A stretch of DNA of 64,000 nt from Streptomyces sp. CC0208 (GTDB lineage: Bacteria; Actinomycetota; Actinomycetes; Streptomycetales; Streptomycetaceae), in the NCBI RefSeq assembly GCF_003443735.1, contig NZ_CP031969.1, forward strand, positions 1,054,001 through 1,118,000, given 5' to 3'. The notes beneath the pieces were generated by a model. That model had not been told where the DNA came from. It was given only the letters and a program-made list of their open reading frames with translations, and ran no database searches. Shown in pieces: positions 1 through 7,523 of the stretch. Both the position numbers and the translations under genes were made by a program. The stretch's first letter is position 1; each line of letters opens with the position of its first letter.

Positions 1-46
1 TCACCGCGTTCTCGCCCAGGCCGGATGTGAAAGGCTTCGTATCCAT
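1..46 (-). CDS. 5' end of an unidentified gene (runs off the left edge)
   Basis: Only the first 15 codons are in the window, reading MDTKPFTSGLGENAV on the minus strand. The ATG is preceded by a good ribosome binding site (GGAAGGA, about eight bases upstream). The gene follows the aromatic-catabolism operon on the same strand and could be its last member, but about 150 bases separate it from the transporter remnant. Too little is visible to name a family. Confidence 0.55.
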   Translation of the reverse strand, partial: MDTKPFTSGLGENAV

Positions 47-101
47 CGGAGTGTCCTTCCAGGAGTGCATCGATCTCAGGCGCTCCTGGCGACACCGAAC
101 G

Positions 102-155
102 TCAGCCGCCGGACCGTGACGGGTTGAGGGAGCACCCACGGGTAACTGCGTTCAC
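102..155 (-). CDS. possible 17-residue leader peptide
   Basis: A GTG-started reading frame of 17 codons (MNAVTRGCSLNPSRSGG, then TGA) has a near-ideal ribosome binding site, GGGAGG, eight bases upstream. It lies between the transporter remnant and the partial gene that starts at 46, on the same strand. Its size and position would suit an upstream leader or regulatory peptide for that gene. The only support is the ribosome binding site; a chance frame in GC-rich DNA is equally possible. Confidence 0.25.
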   Translation of the reverse strand: MNAVTRGCSLNPSRSGG

Positions 156-197
156 GGGGCTCACCTCCCTACGGCGACTTCACGGTCCACGTGGAAA

Positions 198-979
198 CTA
201 GCAACGAGGCGCCGCGTCGCTCAAATCATTTTCAGGAGCCGGTGCCATGCCGATGAAGACCATGGACGACAGGCCGGCGACGGCGAAGGCCGTGAAGCCC
301 CAGTCGCCGTTGCCCGAGGCGAGCAACTGGCCGCCGAGCCACGGGCCGAAGACGGCGCCGAAGCGACCCATGCCCGAGGTCCAGCCGACGGCCGTGGCGC
401 GGTTGTCGGCGTCGGAGCGGATCGAGACCGTGGCGTAGATCATCGTCTGGACGCTGAGCAGGAAGACGCCCGCGGCGGTCAGCGTGAACCAGAGCGCCGA
501 GATGCGCGGGGCGCCGAAGCGGTCGGGGGCCCGGCCCGCGACCAGCATGCCCACGATGCCGCCGAGGTTGAAGCGACCACGAAGGACAGGGCGGAGCCCA
601 GTTCGTAGCCCTCGGCCCGCATCAGGGTGGGCAGCCAGGTGGCGACGCCGTAGACGAGGAGCAGACCGCCGAACGAGGCCACCCAGTAGAGCAGCGTCTG
701 GATCCACTCGTTCCCGCGGAAGAGGTTCGCCAGGTTGGTCCAGCGGTCCCCGGCGCCGCCGGTACTCGCGGCGGGCACCTCGACGTCGTAGCGCTCGGCA
801 AGGGCCATGGCCTCCTCGCCGCGGCCCTTGGCTACCAGGAAGCTCAGCGACTCCGGCAGCAGCTTCGCCAGCACCGGGGCGAAGAGCAGTGGGAGGACGC
901 AGACCCAGAACGCGGCACGCCAGCCGACGGTGAGGCCGAAGGTCCTGGTCTCCAGCAGGTGGGGCAGCACCAACGGCAA
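198..979 (-). pseudogene. aromatic-acid MFS transporter remnant (N-terminus lost, frameshifted)
   Basis: The reading resembles the AAHS family of aromatic-acid:H+ symporters (PcaK type), usually about 450 residues with 12 membrane segments. Here about 260 residues remain. The first half up to TM5 is absent: the surviving sequence begins a few residues before the GWRAAFW stretch that normally leads into LPES and the central loop. The frame then breaks near 570. Upstream reads ...ALSFVVAS, and one extra base restores ...FNLGGIVGMLVAGR and the rest of the C-terminal half, including GWTSGMGRFGAVFGPWLGG. It follows the ring-cleavage dioxygenase by about 30 bases and was probably the substrate importer of this operon. 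The frameshift alone could be a sequencing error; the missing N-terminus could not. Confidence 0.8.
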
Positions 980-1010
980 GCGGGACCTACGTGGCTCGGA
1001 ACACCGCAGC

Positions 1011-1961
1011 TCAGGCCACCGGCGGCGTCCCGTGTGTATGGAACGACTCGATGGTCTTCAGACCCCAGGCCTGGCCCTTCTTCCGCTCCTCCTCGGTCCA
1101 GGTGACGAGCGGCCAGTCGGGCGCCAGCACCAGCCGGGTGAGCGGGTTGCACAGCTCGATACGGTTGCCGCCGGGCTCGTAGACGTACAGGAAGAACGTC
1201 TGCTGGATGGCGTGCTTGTGCGGGCCGGTCTCGATGAACACGCCGGTGTCGATGGCGAGATCGGCCGCGCGCAGGACGTCCTCGCGGGTGTCGGTCGCGA
1301 AGGCGATGTGGTGCAGCCGCCCCTCGCTGCCGGTCCAGTCCGAGGTGTAGACGACGTCGTACGACTTGTTCGTGTACGTCAGCCAGCGCGCCGCGATCTT
1401 CCCGCTGTCCAGCCGGATCTGCTCGGTGGGCCGGGCGCCGAGCACGTTCTGCTGGAACTCGGCGTTGGCGAGCACGTCGGCCGCGAGGAAGTTGATGTGG
1501 TCCAACCGCCGTACGCCCACTCCCCTGTTGGGCTTGGCCTGCGGCTGGTTCTTCAGCGCGGGTTTCAGATCGTCGGGGGCCCGGTAGTGCTCGCTCTCCC
1601 AGTAGAGGGCGTGTTCGTGGCCGTCCGGGTCGGTGGTGACGTAGAGCTTGCCGAGACCGGGTTCGTCCTCGACCCAGGTGCCGGTGCCACCGGACTCCTC
1701 AACTGCCTTGATACGGCGGTGAAGTGCCTCCTCGCTGGAGGTGCGCAGGGCGAGCCTGCCGAGCCCGGGCTGCTCGCGGGCGGTGAGGACCAGGCTGTGG
1801 TGCTCGTAGTCGTCGTAGGTCCGCAAGTACACCGTGTCGCCGTCCTGGCCGTTGACGGTGAGGCCCAGGAAGTCGGTGAAGAAGGCGACGCTGGCGTCCA
1901 GGTCCGGGGTGAACAGCTGGGTGTGGCCGATGTGGGCGATGTCGCCGAGCGGCGGAGTCAT
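1011..1961 (-). CDS. VOC-family extradiol ring-cleavage dioxygenase (catechol 2,3-dioxygenase-like)
   Basis: This 316-residue protein has the two-domain vicinal-oxygen-chelate layout of type I extradiol dioxygenases, which open catechol-type rings next to the diol using Fe(II). The three metal ligands are visible in the C-terminal domain: His155 in LDHINF, His218 in LHHIAF and Glu269 in NRIELCN. Their spacing matches BphC/XylE enzymes. The N-terminal domain carries GHTQLFTPDL. I chose the ATG at 1961 because AGGAGG sits six bases upstream; the GTG one codon earlier is too close to it. The start overlaps the stop of the galD-like gene. The context predicts a gallate- or protocatechuate-like substrate, which is unusual because known enzymes feeding this lower pathway are LigAB/GalA type. 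Substrate is inferred. Confidence 0.85.
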   Translation of the reverse strand: MTPPLGDIAHIGHTQLFTPDLDASVAFFTDFLGLTVNGQDGDTVYLRTYDDYEHHSLVLTAREQPGLGRLALRTSSEEALHRRIKAVEESGGTGTWVEDEPGLGKLYVTTDPDGHEHALYWESEHYRAPDDLKPALKNQPQAKPNRGVGVRRLDHINFLAADVLANAEFQQNVLGARPTEQIRLDSGKIAARWLTYTNKSYDVVYTSDWTGSEGRLHHIAFATDTREDVLRAADLAIDTGVFIETGPHKHAIQQTFFLYVYEPGGNRIELCNPLTRLVLAPDWPLVTWTEEERKKGQAWGLKTIESFHTHGTPPVA

Positions 1962-3052
1962 CACTGACCTCCTGTGGGTCGGTCGGCGGCCCGGGGGAAG
2001 ACGGCGCCGTCGAAGATCTTGCGGGCCGTGCGGACCACGGCGGTACGGCGGGCCGAGGGTCGGCCGTCGGGAGTGGTGGTCAGACTGCTCTCGATGTCCA
2101 GGAATCCGGTGGGGTGTTCTATGCGCACGCGGTCGCTTCTCGGGTCGATCGCCGCGATTCCCGTGCCCACGCTCCCGTCGATCCGCAGGCCCGCCGCCAC
2201 GCTCGCCGCGCCCAGGACGCCGATGGAGGTGTGGCAGCGCACGGGGATGAAGGTGCGGGTGGTGACCGCGCCGCCGGCGCGCGGCGGGGCGAGCAGCGTG
2301 AGCTTGGGCACGGTGGCGTCGGACACGTCACCGAGACCCATCAGACGACCGGCCGCCAGACGGATGGTGCGCAGGCGATCCGCCAGGGCCACGTCCTCCT
2401 CCAGGTCCCGGGGCGGCTCGTAGCCGGTGACCTTGAGGGAGGTCGCCGGGATGAGGACGGTCGGCATGCCGTTGTCCACGCAGGTCACCTCGACGCCGTC
2501 GATGACGTCGACGGCGTTGCCGGTGGGGAGCAACTCCCCGGCGCCCGGCGGGAACTCGATCACCACGGGCGCCGCTGTCCCGGGCACGCCCGAGATCTGC
2601 GCGTCCCCCGTGTAGTCCACACGGCCACCGGGGGTCGGGAAGGTCGCCGTGGCACGGTCGCCGGAGTTGACCATGCGGATCCGGACGGAGGTCCGCCGCT
2701 CCCCCGCCGGGACGAGTCCGCGCTCCACGGCGAACGGGCCGACGCCGGCGAGGATGTTGCCGCAGTTCTGACGGTCGCTCACCTCGGGCCGGTCGACCAC
2801 GACTTGGAGGAACAGGTAGTCGACATCGGCTTCGGGGTCGGCGGACGGCGAGATCACGGCGACCTTGCTGGTGAGCGGGTGAGCGCCCCCCAGGCCGTCG
2901 ATCTGCCGCTCGTCAGGACTGCCCATGATGCGCAGCAACAGATCGTCGCGCAGGGCGGGTTCGGCGGGCAGGTCGTCGGCGAGGAAGTAGGCGCCCTTGG
3001 AAGTGCCGCCCCGCATCAGCATGCAGGGCACCTCCTCGGGCAGCGGGGTCAC
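1961..3052 (-). CDS. galD: 4-oxalomesaconate tautomerase (PrpF family)
   Basis: The 363-residue protein begins with the PrpF-family signature MLMRGGTSKGAYF and continues with GSPDERQIDGLGGAHPLTSKVA and DRQNCGNILAG, the paired domains of the diaminopimelate-epimerase-like fold. GalD-type members interconvert keto and enol forms of 4-oxalomesaconate in gallate and protocatechuate 4,5-cleavage breakdown. The GTG at 3052 overlaps the stop of the upstream aldolase gene as GTGA, showing translational coupling, and its own stop overlaps the dioxygenase start. PrpF relatives also act in methylcitrate metabolism; the flanking galB- and galC-like genes favour the GalD role. Confidence 0.85.
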   Translation of the reverse strand: MTPLPEEVPCMLMRGGTSKGAYFLADDLPAEPALRDDLLLRIMGSPDERQIDGLGGAHPLTSKVAVISPSADPEADVDYLFLQVVVDRPEVSDRQNCGNILAGVGPFAVERGLVPAGERRTSVRIRMVNSGDRATATFPTPGGRVDYTGDAQISGVPGTAAPVVIEFPPGAGELLPTGNAVDVIDGVEVTCVDNGMPTVLIPATSLKVTGYEPPRDLEEDVALADRLRTIRLAAGRLMGLGDVSDATVPKLTLLAPPRAGGAVTTRTFIPVRCHTSIGVLGAASVAAGLRIDGSVGTGIAAIDPRSDRVRIEHPTGFLDIESSLTTTPDGRPSARRTAVVRTARKIFDGAVFPRAADRPTGGQ

Positions 3053-3753
3053 GGCCGCTCCCCCGTGTACTCCTCGTAGGACTGGTACTCGACGCCGAGG
3101 TTCTTCAGCGTCTCGCGCAACCCGTAGCGATCCAGGCCCAGTTGGCCGTCGAGGAAGGCGGCCCGGGTGGCGGCCTCCTTGGCCTCGCGGGCCTCGGACC
3201 TCTCCACCGTCGCGGCCACGCGCGCACGCGGGACGACCACGACACCGTCGTCGTCGGCGAGGATCACGTCGCCCGGGTTGATCACCTGCCCGTCGATGGC
3301 GATGGGCACGTTGACCGAGCCGCCGGTGGCCTTGACGGTGCCCTGCGAGGAGACCGCGCGGGACCAGGCGGCGAATCCCATCTCGCGCAGCTCCTGGGTG
3401 TCCCGGATGCCGGTGTTGGTGACGACCCCGCGCACCCCGCGCCGCTGCAGAGCGGTCGCGAACAGCTCGCCGAACAGGCCGTCCGTGCACGGGGAGGTGG
3501 TGGTGACGACGAGGATGTCGCCCGCGCCGCACTGCTCCACGGCCGCGTGGATCATGAGGTTGTCGCCGGGCCAGCTCAGCACGGTGACCGCGGTGCCCGC
3601 GACCCGTACGCCCTGCTGGACGGGGCGAATTGCCGGGCCCAGCAAGCCCGTTCGGCCCATCGCCTCGCTGACGGTGGCCACGCCGTACCGCGCGAGCGCG
3701 TCGACGTCCTTCAGGTCCGCCTTCGGCGGGTTGGTGACGATCACGCCGCTCAC
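3049..3753 (-). CDS. galC: 4-carboxy-4-hydroxy-2-oxoadipate (CHA) aldolase
   Basis: This 234-residue protein belongs to the RraA-like, divalent-metal-dependent class II pyruvate aldolases. It carries the family stretches GPAIRPVQQGVRVAGTAVTV, GDNLMIHAAVEQCGAGDILV, GVVTNTGIRDTQEL and GDVILADDDGVVVVP. CHA/HMG aldolases (LigK, GalC, ProA) split CHA into pyruvate and oxaloacetate, the last step of gallate and protocatechuate 4,5-cleavage catabolism. The GTG start overlaps the stop of the upstream galB-like gene (GTGA), and the stop overlaps the next start in the same way, so galBCD and the dioxygenase form one tightly coupled unit. Confidence 0.9.
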   Translation of the reverse strand: MSGVIVTNPPKADLKDVDALARYGVATVSEAMGRTGLLGPAIRPVQQGVRVAGTAVTVLSWPGDNLMIHAAVEQCGAGDILVVTTTSPCTDGLFGELFATALQRRGVRGVVTNTGIRDTQELREMGFAAWSRAVSSQGTVKATGGSVNVPIAIDGQVINPGDVILADDDGVVVVPRARVAATVERSEAREAKEAATRAAFLDGQLGLDRYGLRETLKNLGVEYQSYEEYTGERP

Positions 3754-4499
3754 GCCAGCTCCTTCGCGATCTGCGGGTAGGGGCGCATGTACGCCTCGGC
3801 CATGGTCCTGTGGGCCAGCCCCAGGTTCGGGCCCGCGTTGCGCTTCAGCTGGACGCCCCGGCGTACGGCGAGGTCGGTGTAGTAGTCCCACAGGTGCTGC
3901 TGGGCGCCGAGGCACTCCATGGCCTTGCGCTTGGTCTCCCAGACCTCGGTGATGTCGAGGAGGACCTCGGGCCTGAAGCCGCTCATCTCGGGCTGGTGGG
4001 GCTCGAAGTAGAAGACCGGCGGGGCGCCGATGATCTCGCCCTCGCCCGGATAGCCGATGGCCTGCGCGAGGATCCGGGCCTGAAGCGCCAGGCGGTTCGC
4101 GGCCGGGTGGTCGCCGTTGTACGGGTCCTCGACCGGGTGGGTGAGCACGACGTCGGGCTGGGTGGCCCGGTAGACCTCGACGAGTCGGTCGGTCAACTCG
4201 GCGGTGGTGACCAGCGGGTAGTCGCCTGCGTCGAAGAAACGGACCTCGGCGCCGAGAGTGGCGGCGGCGCGCTCGGCCTCGTCCCGGCGTATCGCCTTGA
4301 TCTCGTCGAGCTTCCTGCCCTCGCGCCAGGCCTTCGCGGACTCCCCGCGCTCGCCGAAGGTCAGACAGGCGACGGTGACCTTCTCGCCCCGGGAGGCGGC
4401 CAGGGCGATGGCGCCGCCCGCCCGCCACACGAAGTCCCCGGCATGCGCGGTGATCACAAGGGTCGAACGGGCAGGGGCGGGCGCGCCTGACTGCGTCAT
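3750..4499 (-). CDS. galB: 4-oxalomesaconate hydratase (PIG-L/LmbE-like family)
   Basis: The 249-residue protein is a PIG-L-fold zinc enzyme. The expected N-terminal motif appears as TLVITAHAGDFVWRAGGAIA, the usual AHPDD being AHAGD, and the histidine region is TQPDVVLTHPVEDPYNGDH. In Pseudomonas, GalB of this fold hydrates 4-oxalomesaconate to CHA, the substrate of GalC. AAGGAG stands nine bases before the ATG. It is the first enzyme gene after the GntR regulator, 48 bases downstream, so the order is gntR-galB-galC-galD-dioxygenase-(transporter). Confidence 0.88.
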   Translation of the reverse strand: MTQSGAPAPARSTLVITAHAGDFVWRAGGAIALAASRGEKVTVACLTFGERGESAKAWREGRKLDEIKAIRRDEAERAAATLGAEVRFFDAGDYPLVTTAELTDRLVEVYRATQPDVVLTHPVEDPYNGDHPAANRLALQARILAQAIGYPGEGEIIGAPPVFYFEPHQPEMSGFRPEVLLDITEVWETKRKAMECLGAQQHLWDYYTDLAVRRGVQLKRNAGPNLGLAHRTMAEAYMRPYPQIAKELA

Positions 4500-4547
4500 T
4501 GCTGAAATCTCCTTGGAGTGGGCAGGTTCGCGCCCGCCTCGCGCGGC

Positions 4548-5198
4548 TCAGTCGCGCAACGCCTCGATCACACTGGCGAGGTGGGCACGGACGGCCTTCT
4601 CGGCCGCCTGCGGGTCCCTGGCCCTGATCGTCTCGATCATCGCCAGATGCTCGTTCAGGGAGTGCTGCGGGCGTCCCGGCCTCAGCGCCAACTGGAAGCG
4701 GTGGCGTACCAGTTGGGCGTTGAGCCGCTCCAGCAGATCCACGGCGGTCTGCTGGCCGGAGAACTCCCGCACCTTGGTGTGCAGTTCCTGGTTGAGCTCG
4801 GAGTAGGTCACCGGCTCGCCGTCGGCCACGGCCTTGGTCATCGCCGTGCCCAGCTCGGTCAGTTCGGCGAGCTGCTCGTCGCTGGCCAGGGTCGCCGCCT
4901 TGGCCGCGCACAGCCCTTCGAGCACCATGCGGCACTCGGTGATGGCGACCGCCTCCTCGACGGTCACCACCCGCACCCGGGAACCCCGGTTGCGGATCCG
5001 CTCGACGAGGCCCTGGGCCTCCAGATCGATGAGTGCCGCCCGGATGCTGGCCCGTGTCACACCGAACTGCTCGGCGAGCTCGTTCTCCACCAGCCGCTGC
5101 GCCGGTGCCATCTCGCCGTGCAGGATCGCCTGCCGCAGCTGCGCGAACGCGTGCCGCTTGGCCTGCTCCCCGGTGCTCGGACGGGCTTCTTTCGGCAT
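4548..5198 (-). CDS. GntR-family (FadR/FCD subfamily) regulator of the aromatic operon
   Basis: The 216-residue protein has an N-terminal winged helix (residues about 10-75, with LVENELAEQFGVTRASIRAALIDLEAQGLVERIRNRGSRV) and a helical FCD effector domain with histidines and acidic residues for metal and ligand binding (ECRMVLEGL, HTKVREFSGQQ, HLAMIETIRARD). Proteins of this kind usually repress neighbouring catabolic genes until a pathway acid binds. GGAGGG precedes the ATG. The gene heads the operon, and a dyad at 5244-5267 just upstream is a probable binding site, implying autoregulation. Confidence 0.9.
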   Translation of the reverse strand: MPKEARPSTGEQAKRHAFAQLRQAILHGEMAPAQRLVENELAEQFGVTRASIRAALIDLEAQGLVERIRNRGSRVRVVTVEEAVAITECRMVLEGLCAAKAATLASDEQLAELTELGTAMTKAVADGEPVTYSELNQELHTKVREFSGQQTAVDLLERLNAQLVRHRFQLALRPGRPQHSLNEHLAMIETIRARDPQAAEKAVRAHLASVIEALRD

Positions 5199-5243
5199 CG
5201 TTGCCCTCCCTGAGTGAGTGCCTGTCGAACGTAAATCTAGCCA

Positions 5244-5267
5244 GACAACATTGTCAACAATTTTGTC
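5244..5267. promoter_or_regulatory. probable GntR operator, double dyad
   Basis: Two nested inverted repeats share one centre: inner arms ATTGT and ACAAT around CA (5250-5261), and outer arms GACAA and TTGTC (5244-5248 and 5263-5267). TTGTNNACAA is a common core for FCD-type GntR operators. On the minus strand the inner dyad contains TTGACA, a -35-like hexamer, so binding would block the promoter of the gntR-gal operon that starts 46 bases away. Confidence 0.7.
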
Positions 5268-5402
5268 CGCTGTATTGGTGGGCGGCCGGTGGTTGGTCTA
5301 CGGCGACCGGCGGGAGGTGATGGGGAAGGCAAGCGGGTGCCGGCCGGACGTCGCCCACCAAAGCCATCGGCAGCCATCGATCGACGCAACAGCTGGACCC
5401 GC

Positions 5403-5915
5403 CTACTTGATCACCGCGTTCGCCACCACGACCACCACGCCCAGCATCGCGTCCCCCACCCCGATGCTGACCGCGGCCGGCCACGAGCGATGTGACCAGC
5501 GGGCCGTGACCAGGCCGAGGGTGAACAGGAGGGTGATGTTGAGGGCGAAGGCCGGGTACTCGACGCCCTTCGCGGGCCACCAGCCCCAGCCGGCGCCGAT
5601 CAGGACGACGCCCGTGGGCAGGACGGCCGCGACCAGGGGCCACTCGTCGGCCAGCGTGCGCAGGGCGTCCCAGCGGCGGTGCGGGGCGCGCTCGGCGATG
5701 TAGTGGGCGTAGCCGTGCGCGAGCGCGGAGGCGAGGGCGGTGACCAGGAGCCACGCGGCGTCGTAGCGGCGGCTGTCCCGGGAGGTGTGCCCGTACTGGG
5801 TGAGCGCGGCGACCATGGAGCAGGCCAGGACCGAGCCGTAGACGCCGCCGAACAGCACGGCCTCGCGGGTGTCGTGCTGCTGCGGCCGGGACGCGGCAGC
5901 CTCGGTGTCGGCCAT
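5403..5915 (-). CDS. small integral membrane protein, unknown function
   Basis: About 170 residues with four or five hydrophobic segments, for example FGGVYGSVLACSMVAAL, AAWLLVTALASALAHGYAHYI, VAAVLPTGVVLIGAGW, ALNITLLFTLGLVTA and DAMLGVVVVVANAVI. There are charged and aromatic loops between them and no catalytic motif I recognise. The start is uncertain: the ATG at 5915 has GGAGG only two bases away, and in-frame GTG codons lie just upstream. It stands alone on the minus strand, upstream of a divergent cupin gene. Confidence 0.6.
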   Translation of the reverse strand: MADTEAAASRPQQHDTREAVLFGGVYGSVLACSMVAALTQYGHTSRDSRRYDAAWLLVTALASALAHGYAHYIAERAPHRRWDALRTLADEWPLVAAVLPTGVVLIGAGWGWWPAKGVEYPAFALNITLLFTLGLVTARWSHRSWPAAVSIGVGDAMLGVVVVVANAVIK

Positions 5916-6026
5916 GCCCTCCACGATCACCCGGACCGCGAGGTGCCGCCAGTTCGCGACGGAGTGTCCGCCCACCTGCGCCGGCACTGCGCACACTGTC
6001 GACGGACGGGCCGGGAACGATCTCGC

Positions 6027-6032
6027 TAGGGT
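6027..6032 (+). promoter_or_regulatory. -10 hexamer of a probable leaderless promoter
   Basis: TAGGGT fits the actinobacterial -10 consensus TANNNT and ends exactly six bases before the ATG of the cupin gene at 6039, which has no ribosome binding site. Transcription would start at the A of the start codon. Confidence 0.5.
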
Positions 6033-6038
6033 CGCCTC

Positions 6039-6383
6039 ATGGACCACAGCTTCGTACTGCACATCCCCGACGCCGAGCTCGAATCCGAGCCCCTCGCCCG
6101 CGAGCAGATCGTCTCCGGGACGCCCGAGGTGACCGGGAAGGTGGTGTGGGAGTCGCAGGACGGGCGTCAGCTCCGGGGTATCTGGCAGATCACGCCGGGC
6201 GTCGTCACCGACACGGAGGCGGACGAGCTGTTCGTCGTCATCAGCGGCTCGGCGACCATCGAGGTCGAGGGCGGGCCGACGTTGAACGTGGGGCCAGGCG
6301 ACATGGCCGTACTGCGCGAGGGCGACCGTACGACGTGGACGGTGCACGAGACGCTGCGGAAGGCGTACGCGATCAACCTCTGA
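6039..6383 (+). CDS. small cupin-domain protein (Cupin_3/DUF861-like)
   Basis: A 114-residue single cupin barrel. The central strands read LRGIWQITPGVVTDTEADELFVVISGSATIEV, followed by the second cupin motif GPGDMAVLREGDRTTWTVHETLRKAYAI. Metal-ligand histidines of classical cupins are mostly replaced, as is common in this subfamily (EutQ- and YkgG-like cupins). The role is unknown; such proteins are often sugar or amino-acid related. It lacks a ribosome binding site and appears leaderless. It ends six bases before the convergent LacI gene. Confidence 0.75.
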   Translation: MDHSFVLHIPDAELESEPLAREQIVSGTPEVTGKVVWESQDGRQLRGIWQITPGVVTDTEADELFVVISGSATIEVEGGPTLNVGPGDMAVLREGDRTTWTVHETLRKAYAINL

Positions 6384-6389
6384 CCGCCG

Positions 6390-7397
6390 TCACTGTCCCT
6401 CCGGCGGGGCCGCCGTCGTCCCCCGGACCTCAAGGACCGGCGTCGCGAGATCCGTACGCCCCGCTCCCCCGCGCCCCTCGAACCGGTCGAGCAGACAGCG
6501 TGCCGCGCGGCGGCCGACCTCGTGGCTGGCGTTGTCGACGGTGGTGAGCCAGACGTGGCGCAGCCGGGCGATGCTGGTGTTGTCGTAGCCGACGACGGAC
6601 AGGTCGCGCGGGACGGTCAGGCCCAGTTCCTCGGCGGCCGACACCGCGCCGATCGCGGCGATGTCGTTGACGGCGAAGACGGCGGTCGGCCGGTCGGGGC
6701 GGCTCAGCAGCCGGACCGTCGTGCGGTAGCCGCCTTCCTCGGTCATGTCGCTCGGTTCGACGACCGCTTCCCCGGCGAGGCCGTGCGCCCGCATCGTCGC
6801 CTCGAAGCTGCCCCGGCGCAGCTCGCCGACCGCCCCGTATCCCGCGATGTGCGCGACACGGCGGTGGCCGAGGCCGATCAGGTGCTCGGTGACCAGGCGG
6901 GCGCCGCGCTCGTCGTCGTTGGCGACCACGTCCACCCCCGGCAGCCCGGGTTCGCGGGCGCCGGCCACGACCACCGGGAGGCGTTCGGCCACCGCCCCGA
7001 GCGCGGCGGGATCGGGCAGCGTGCCGACCACGATCAGGCCGTCCACCCCGAGGTCCAGGAAAGGGCCCGCCGGGTCCTGCCCGGTACGGCGGTTGAGACG
7101 CGCGTCGGCCAGGAGCATGCGCAGGCCGTTGTCGTGGAGCAGGGAGTTGAGACCGTCGAGCAGGTCGACGAACCACGGGTTGCGCAGGTCGTTCAGGAGG
7201 ACGCCGACCGTGCGGGTGCGCTGCTCGCTGAGGCTTCGGGCGGCGGCGTTCGGGCGGTAGCCCAGCTCGCGCACAGCCCGCAGCACGGCCTCCCGTTTCT
7301 CGGGACGCACCTGGTCGGAGCCCCGCAGCACGAGGGAGACCAGCGACTTCGAGACACCGGCCCGGTCGGCCACATCGCGGATCGTCGGCGCTCTCAT
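6390..7397 (-). CDS. LacI-family transcriptional regulator
   Basis: The 335-residue protein opens with a LacI helix-turn-helix and hinge (TIRDVADRAGVSKSLVSLVLRG ... RPNAAARSLSEQRTRTVGVLL). It continues with a periplasmic-binding-protein-like sensor domain ending in DLSVVGYDNTSIARLRHVWLTTV. It very likely represses the divergent Gfo/Idh gene and itself in response to a sugar or sugar acid. I chose the ATG at 7397 (MRAPTIRDV); an in-frame ATG six codons upstream overlaps the operator-like dyad at 7402-7415. Confidence 0.9.
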   Translation of the reverse strand: MRAPTIRDVADRAGVSKSLVSLVLRGSDQVRPEKREAVLRAVRELGYRPNAAARSLSEQRTRTVGVLLNDLRNPWFVDLLDGLNSLLHDNGLRMLLADARLNRRTGQDPAGPFLDLGVDGLIVVGTLPDPAALGAVAERLPVVVAGAREPGLPGVDVVANDDERGARLVTEHLIGLGHRRVAHIAGYGAVGELRRGSFEATMRAHGLAGEAVVEPSDMTEEGGYRTTVRLLSRPDRPTAVFAVNDIAAIGAVSAAEELGLTVPRDLSVVGYDNTSIARLRHVWLTTVDNASHEVGRRAARCLLDRFEGRGGAGRTDLATPVLEVRGTTAAPPEGQ

Positions 7398-7401
7398 GGA
7401 T

Positions 7402-7415
7402 ATGGACCGTTCCAT
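7402..7415. promoter_or_regulatory. LacI-type operator (regulator side)
   Basis: ATGGA and TCCAT form a perfect dyad around CCGT, immediately upstream of the LacI gene. It resembles the perfect palindrome at 7495-7506 (TGGACC/GGTCCA), so both probably bind the same regulator. Confidence 0.6.
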
Positions 7416-7494
7416 GTCGCCCCGCGGGTTGTCAAAGGGTCGGGAAGGCTTGACAGCAGGCGAAGACGGCACCCAAGGTGACCTGGACAGATTA

Positions 7495-7506
7495 TGGACC
7501 GGTCCA
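7495..7506. promoter_or_regulatory. LacI-type operator, perfect 12-bp palindrome
   Basis: TGGACCGGTCCA is fully palindromic with the central CG typical of LacI-family operators. It lies 18 bases before the preferred start of the oxidoreductase gene and overlaps an upstream in-frame ATG (7494), which is one reason to reject that ATG as the start. Confidence 0.75.
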
Positions 7507-7523
7507 AAGAGGGGCTGTCAGTC

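Noticed and set aside
807-1967. A 386-codon plus-strand frame over the dioxygenase gene
   Set aside because: It mirrors a strongly supported minus-strand enzyme and its composition is that of a GC-rich shadow.
5254-6347. Longer versions of the small membrane protein reaching across the cupin gene
   Set aside because: The extended N-terminus has no recognisable features and overlaps a plausible divergent gene with its own promoter.
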